Shown: piece after piece, positions 60,141-64,000 of the stretch
How positions within the stretch are numbered: the first letter of the stretch is position 1
How the letters are laid out: every line of letters begins with the position of its first letter
NCBI GenBank assembly: GCA_933822405.4
Contig: CAKOGP040000224.1
Coordinates: forward strand, 479,868-543,867
Source of the DNA: Cylindrotheca closterium
Lineage: Eukaryota > Bacillariophyta > Bacillariophyceae > Bacillariales > Bacillariaceae
Direction: 5' to 3'
Length of the DNA stretch: 64,000 nt
The notes under the pieces: model-generated
What the model saw: the letters and a program-made list of their open reading frames with translations, nothing else
Told to the model about the DNA's origin: nothing
The model's database searches: none
Program-made: the position numbers and the translations under genes

Positions 60141-60857
60141 TCATGGAAAGAGGTACATTCTGCAAATTTTTTATTCGATTCTGTAGATGACGATGGTTTG
60201 CGTGGTATTCAATTTTAATTTCGATTTTACTTCGGCCGTTGGCTCTTATTCGGACCCCTACATGTAGGCTTTTATACACAGTCCTAGCTGCTCACCTGAG
60301 GTATTGTGTTGATCTGAAGAGATCTGAATTCCATCGGATCGTTTGATTGTTGCATCGAAGGATGGAATAATGGCACTTCAGGAGGTGTCCTCAGAGGCAC
60401 ACTATTCCTTGCCAATAATCTCCGTCTCAGATATAAATGAAGAAAGAAATTGTTGAGGTAAGTTGAGGTTCAAACCAACACGCGGCCTACAGCTCACGTT
60501 GCAACCATCATCGCACAACCATCAATTTTCATCTACTTGCTGTTGGCAGTTTGGTAGTGACGAACTTGGCGAAATAGTAAGCTTGAATTTTGGACAACGC
60601 GAGCCTCTTATTGACGTCAGTCATGAAAGTACTGGAGTGAACATAGCGGAAACAGAAAGGTGCACGTGCCAAGTGTCATGTCAACGGTCGGCCGTTGGAT
60701 TTGGGAGCTGGCATGGAATTTTACTTAGGGCATTTTATCCGCAACTCCACGCTCAACTGACACTGAACTCTATCTCAATCTCAATCGCCACAACTTTTCC
60801 ACAATCGAGATCTTTGGCCTCCACGCTTATGGATATTGGGAGGGGCGCATTACACAA
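60141..60857. other. intergenic
   Basis: About 720 bases between two plus-strand genes. The frame at 60463-60861 overlaps the next start and looks like untranslated leader. Nothing else is recognised. Confidence 0.45.
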
Positions 60858-61622
60858 ATGACAATGGCACAGCTCGAAAGTAGACAACACTGGCATAGTG
60901 ACAACACTAGCATTCAGTCAGGTAGCAACAGTCACAGCAACAATAATCTCGAATTCACGATTTCCAAGGTGGTCGAGATCCTTGTGGAAGATTTCATTGC
61001 ACCTCTCTTGTGTTTTGGCTCGAACTTTCGCAGCTACGACAAGAGCAAGGCGCGTCGTCCTGATGGAAAGAGTCGATCGTTCTCTCGACAGGCCAAGTCG
61101 CTACTGACGGAAGACGAAAGCACGGTTGCGTCCACGGATGTCGATTCCTACAATCAAGAGGAGAGCGTTGATACGAGAGATTATAATGCAAGGCTAACAC
61201 AAGAGAGAATAATATTCGATCATGAATCCATGAGTGATGAGCTGACAGACTTTCGATCCTTGACCTCTCTGAGACGAAGACTAACACAGGACGAGGATGA
61301 CGAGGAAGATCACAGAGACGTTGTGGGATACAGAGAGGATCCTCTTCTAGAACATGAAGAGCTCCGAAACGAACTTCGAACCATCCGGCAACAGAGCTCG
61401 AGACTCCAAAATGAAAATACTAACTTGCGACGGTTGTATGAAACTTCCAAACTCTCGCACAACGTTCAAGAATCAGTCAACCAAAGGCTCAAGTCCAAGA
61501 ATCAACTGTTACACAAAGAAGGGAAAACACTACAGCTAGAGTTGGACGAAATGAAGGGCCATGTCGAAACTCTAAGGCTTGAACAAAGTATAATCGAAAA
61601 GCAAATGATGCGAAAGCAATAA
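60858..61622 (+). CDS. coiled-coil orphan protein
   Basis: A 254-residue frame. A polar N-terminus is followed by EFTISKVVEILVEDFIAPLL (about 32-51), an ordered-looking helix ending in LLCFGSNF. The middle is basic then acidic (SKARRPDGKSRSFSRQ; DEDDEEDHRD). Residues about 165-254 form a clear coiled coil with heptad Leu and charged residues (LLEHEELRNELRTIRQQSSR, LQLELDEMKGHVETLRLEQS). Second in-frame ATG two codons later. Probably dimerises; function unknown. Confidence 0.65.
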   Translation: MTMAQLESRQHWHSDNTSIQSGSNSHSNNNLEFTISKVVEILVEDFIAPLLCFGSNFRSYDKSKARRPDGKSRSFSRQAKSLLTEDESTVASTDVDSYNQEESVDTRDYNARLTQERIIFDHESMSDELTDFRSLTSLRRRLTQDEDDEEDHRDVVGYREDPLLEHEELRNELRTIRQQSSRLQNENTNLRRLYETSKLSHNVQESVNQRLKSKNQLLHKEGKTLQLELDEMKGHVETLRLEQSIIEKQMMRKQ

Positions 61623-62831
61623 CACAGGCCCTAGCCGTATCATAGAAAGGGGGATTATAAGATAACCATGGTCTTTTCATTTCAAGAACTAATTCATGCT
61701 AACCATTGTGGACCATCGCATCAATTGCTAGGGACTGCAGAACTAACAATGGCGTAGCTCTAGCAATCGCGTGGTTCTAATAGTGTGGCCAACACAACAG
61801 GGGAAGCATCATGATGCAGGAGGCAGCAGTGCTGCTCTGCATTGCTGCACATCAACTCCTTGCACCACAAGGTTATTGTCCAAGCAGTAGGATTACTACT
61901 ACTCTCGTCGCTCTGCCCATCTTTGCAGATGCCGCATAATAGTAGCCTTTCGGTCTTACCTATGGAACAACGAGCAACTGTAACGGATGTTTCAGTGGAC
62001 TGTGAGACCAAACCCTTTCAATATTCAGCGACCGTCCCTGTCATCACCATGATCACGACCACCATTTCTACTCTGTTCATCATGAATCATGACCTCGCAT
62101 TACACGTAGTCGTTCCATCTCACGGAACAGCGAGCAATAAAGACGGATCCGCCAGTCGACGATGCGACTGAACCAATATAATAAAACTATCAGTGTGTAG
62201 GGTGTAGGACGATAGCGCCCCAGTCACATTATTTTGTATGAGACCACGATCGCAAGTCATTCACATTTATAATATATATGGGCCATTTGCCAGTCCCGCA
62301 GGACCGTGGAAACAATAGATCCGCTAATAAAGTTCTGAAACTGTGCATGAAGTTCAAAAAACAATGCAAAAACGATGCGACCAAACGAATGAATCACTTC
62401 AACCATGCGACAAGTGTCGGAGTCACATTACTACATGGTACTCTTCTGAGGGTGGCGGTCGTTTTCAGTAGGGGTCGGTCCTGTGGGACCGACCCGACGG
62501 AAGCGTTTCGTCTGTGGGTGGATGATAAAAGATACGTCAGTGGACGATGCGTCCAAACCAATACCTTTCACCATGCATACGACGATTGCCCCAGTCACGT
62601 TAGCGTTCTCCTTCTTTAGTAGCTTTTATATTATAGTATTGGTATGTGGGGTAAACGGTTATTGCAGTTTCCTGTTGATATTGTACTACATCTATTTATT
62701 TCATTTGTAGTATAATATTGTTTTGTTACTGTTATTCTTATTCTTGTTAGTAGCCAACGGACACCTCTCCCTGGTATGTAAAAAATGGGGTGTTATGATC
62801 CTGTTGGTACAAACCAAACACATGTGCTGTG
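61623..62831. other. intergenic with degenerate coding-like repeats
   Basis: No intact gene. Three loosely similar blocks (about 61985-62050, 62148-62230, 62530-62605) share a pattern GTGGACGATGCGTCCAAACC ... GCCCCAGTCAC and, in varying frames, TDxSVDDAxKPI-like peptides. Possibly a decayed repeat gene. Confidence 0.4.
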
Positions 62832-63757
62832 CTAATGCGTTTTCTTGAAGGACCGATAGTCGTGCAACATTTCTTCGATGGGTCTTGGTTCCAAGTCGAG
62901 ATTCGAAACCGCAGTTGACGTAGTAGACCTCTCAGACCCATTGAATGGTGTCAGATGTCGGATATTAGTATCACCCGAGGCTAAATTTATTGCAGTCCCG
63001 AGTTCACCTTCTTGGTTGTCTTCTAGCCATGATGGCACGAAAGCGTTGCGACTTCTCCTTTGATCTGCTGTGATAGCACTAGCAGTCGTGTCATTCTGGC
63101 GCCTTTGATCTACCATTGCCTGTTGGAGTTGAACAATGGAAGCCGATCCACTTGATTTTGCTTCCTTTCGCTTTACCCTCCGATCGCCAGATTGATTCCG
63201 TCCAATATTCCTGCAAGCATCAATATTTCCTCTTTGAAATTCTTGATGGGCAAACACCATGTCTTCTTTCTTAAACCCCGCATCTTTCGAAAACCCATAT
63301 ATGTACAGCTGTAGACACAAGGGAGGCAAACCAAACAGAAGATGATAAGATTTCGCTCTGACATTGAAAATGTGGCCGATTGATGGCACATCATCATGGC
63401 TTTCAACATTCTTACCTGTCGTGTAAAGGACTCAAGCTTGGTCTGTCGAAAGTACTTGGTCATGATTTCATCCCTAAACTTTGCCGGTTGATGTATCTGA
63501 AACCTCGCACCATCTGGTAACCAAGAAATTGTGTTTGAGTAGCCTTTGGACTCCGCCTCTTGAAGCAAGTCGTACAGAATGATGGGAAAGGATGTTGTTG
63601 GAGAACGCTTCCGCTTAAACCGTTTTCTTCCGTCAACTTCCTCCGTGGCAAGATCATCTGGGTGACTACGAACGAAACTCTCATCTTCTTTGACTGTCAA
63701 TGGGACGACCGACATGGTCGTCCTCGTTTCTTCATTGCGGGACATCATCATTATCAT
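62832..63757 (-). CDS. HSF-type DNA-binding transcription factor, one intron
   Basis: Exons 63757-63416 and 63308-62832 joined across a 107-base intron (GTAAGA...CTACAG), phase 0, 272 residues. The heat-shock-factor DNA-binding domain spans about 54-150: SFPIILYDLLQEAESKGYSN, ISWLPDGARFQIHQPAKFRD, YFRQTKLESFTRQ, then after the splice LYIYGFSKDAG and FAHQEFQRGN. The intron lies inside the recognition region, as in many HSF genes. QLYIYGF replaces the usual LNxYGF. The C-terminal part has a Gln-rich stretch (SIVQLQQAMVDQRRQN), a possible short coiled coil, and ends EPRPIEEMLHDYRSFKKTH. HSF-like factors are strongly expanded in diatoms; the target and the stimulus are unknown. Confidence 0.88.
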
Positions 63758-64000
63758 TGTGTCTTTATGTCCATTTTTCGGAACTGGTGGGGATTCTCGT
63801 GTGGAAGCGGAGTTCTCGTTGGAAAAAAGGAACCTTAAATGTCCAACCAGAAGCCCAATAAAGAATAGTAGCAGTCACTTATGCAAAAGTTGGCGAATAA
63901 CGATCTCCTGGAAAGCCACATATTGAAAAGTCGGATCGGCAGTCAATCGAACGACCTGGAAAGTTTCGGCTAGAGTCAAACCTACGTGGCCAAATAGTAA
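63758..64000. other. 5' flank of the HSF gene
   Basis: Promoter side of the HSF-type gene up to the window edge. No other feature recognised. Confidence 0.4.

Noticed and set aside
1..64000. CRISPR arrays, insertion sequences or retrotransposons
   Set aside because: No regularly spaced repeats with unique spacers, and no transposase, reverse transcriptase or integrase motifs were seen on either strand.

Overview
The window looks like nuclear DNA of a diatom, probably a raphid pennate; the genus cannot be fixed from sequence alone. Reasons: single genes with their own promoters on both strands, mostly intronless or with one or two short GT-AG introns, long low-complexity intergenic spacers, a C-terminal DUF6824-type domain (a stramenopile/diatom-enriched family), free-standing helicase-associated (HA) domain proteins, an HSF-type factor, LPLHxAC-type ankyrin proteins, and a plastid-type N-terminus on one protein. 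There are no operons, no CRISPR array and no recognisable intact transposon.

Region 1-24.2 kb is dominated by one expanding gene family. Six full genes (603, 2936 on +; 6620, 17962, 19908, 22508 on -), one 3' end cut by the window edge (1-78), and at least two decayed copies (about 15447-15800 and 17662-17961, both -) share a conserved N-terminal helix motif, a CRAL-TRIO/Sec14-like module and one or two C-terminal DUF6824-like domains. Unrelated genes sit between them: a class 3 lipase with a membrane anchor (4611-6242), a type II membrane methyltransferase-like protein (9136-10437), a spliced membrane sulfotransferase (11019-12820), a low-complexity orphan (13355-15331) and an FkbM-like membrane protein (16453-17538).

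Region 24.7-42 kb holds ordinary eukaryotic genes: a GAF-histidine kinase (24769-26655), two small orphans, a low-complexity plastid-type protein (31108-32913), CDC14 phosphatase with two introns (33872-35760), a large ankyrin/coiled-coil protein (36259-38598), an FSH1/OVCA2-type serine hydrolase (39264-40112) and an IMPACT/YIH1 homologue (40809-41897).

Region 42.2-50.3 kb is a second family cluster: four small proteins, each with two HA domains and a shared short N-terminal motif, arranged as a minus pair and a plus pair that differ in intron position. Region 50.6-64 kb contains an apyrase-like NTPDase (50677-52059), a TrhO/TSTD2-like rhodanese fused to an RRM-like tail (52701-54770), an orphan (55639-57003), tRNA-Leu(CAA) (57336-57417), a repeat-rich orphan with a PDZ-like end (57597-60140), a coiled-coil orphan (60858-61622) and a spliced HSF-type transcription factor (62832-63757).

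Across the window the perfect palindrome TACCGGTA recurs only between genes and mostly in 5' flanks, a candidate promoter element. The strongest candidates for undescribed biology are the CRAL-TRIO/DUF6824 array with its two domain subtypes and fossils, the HA-domain cluster, and the TACCGGTA motif.
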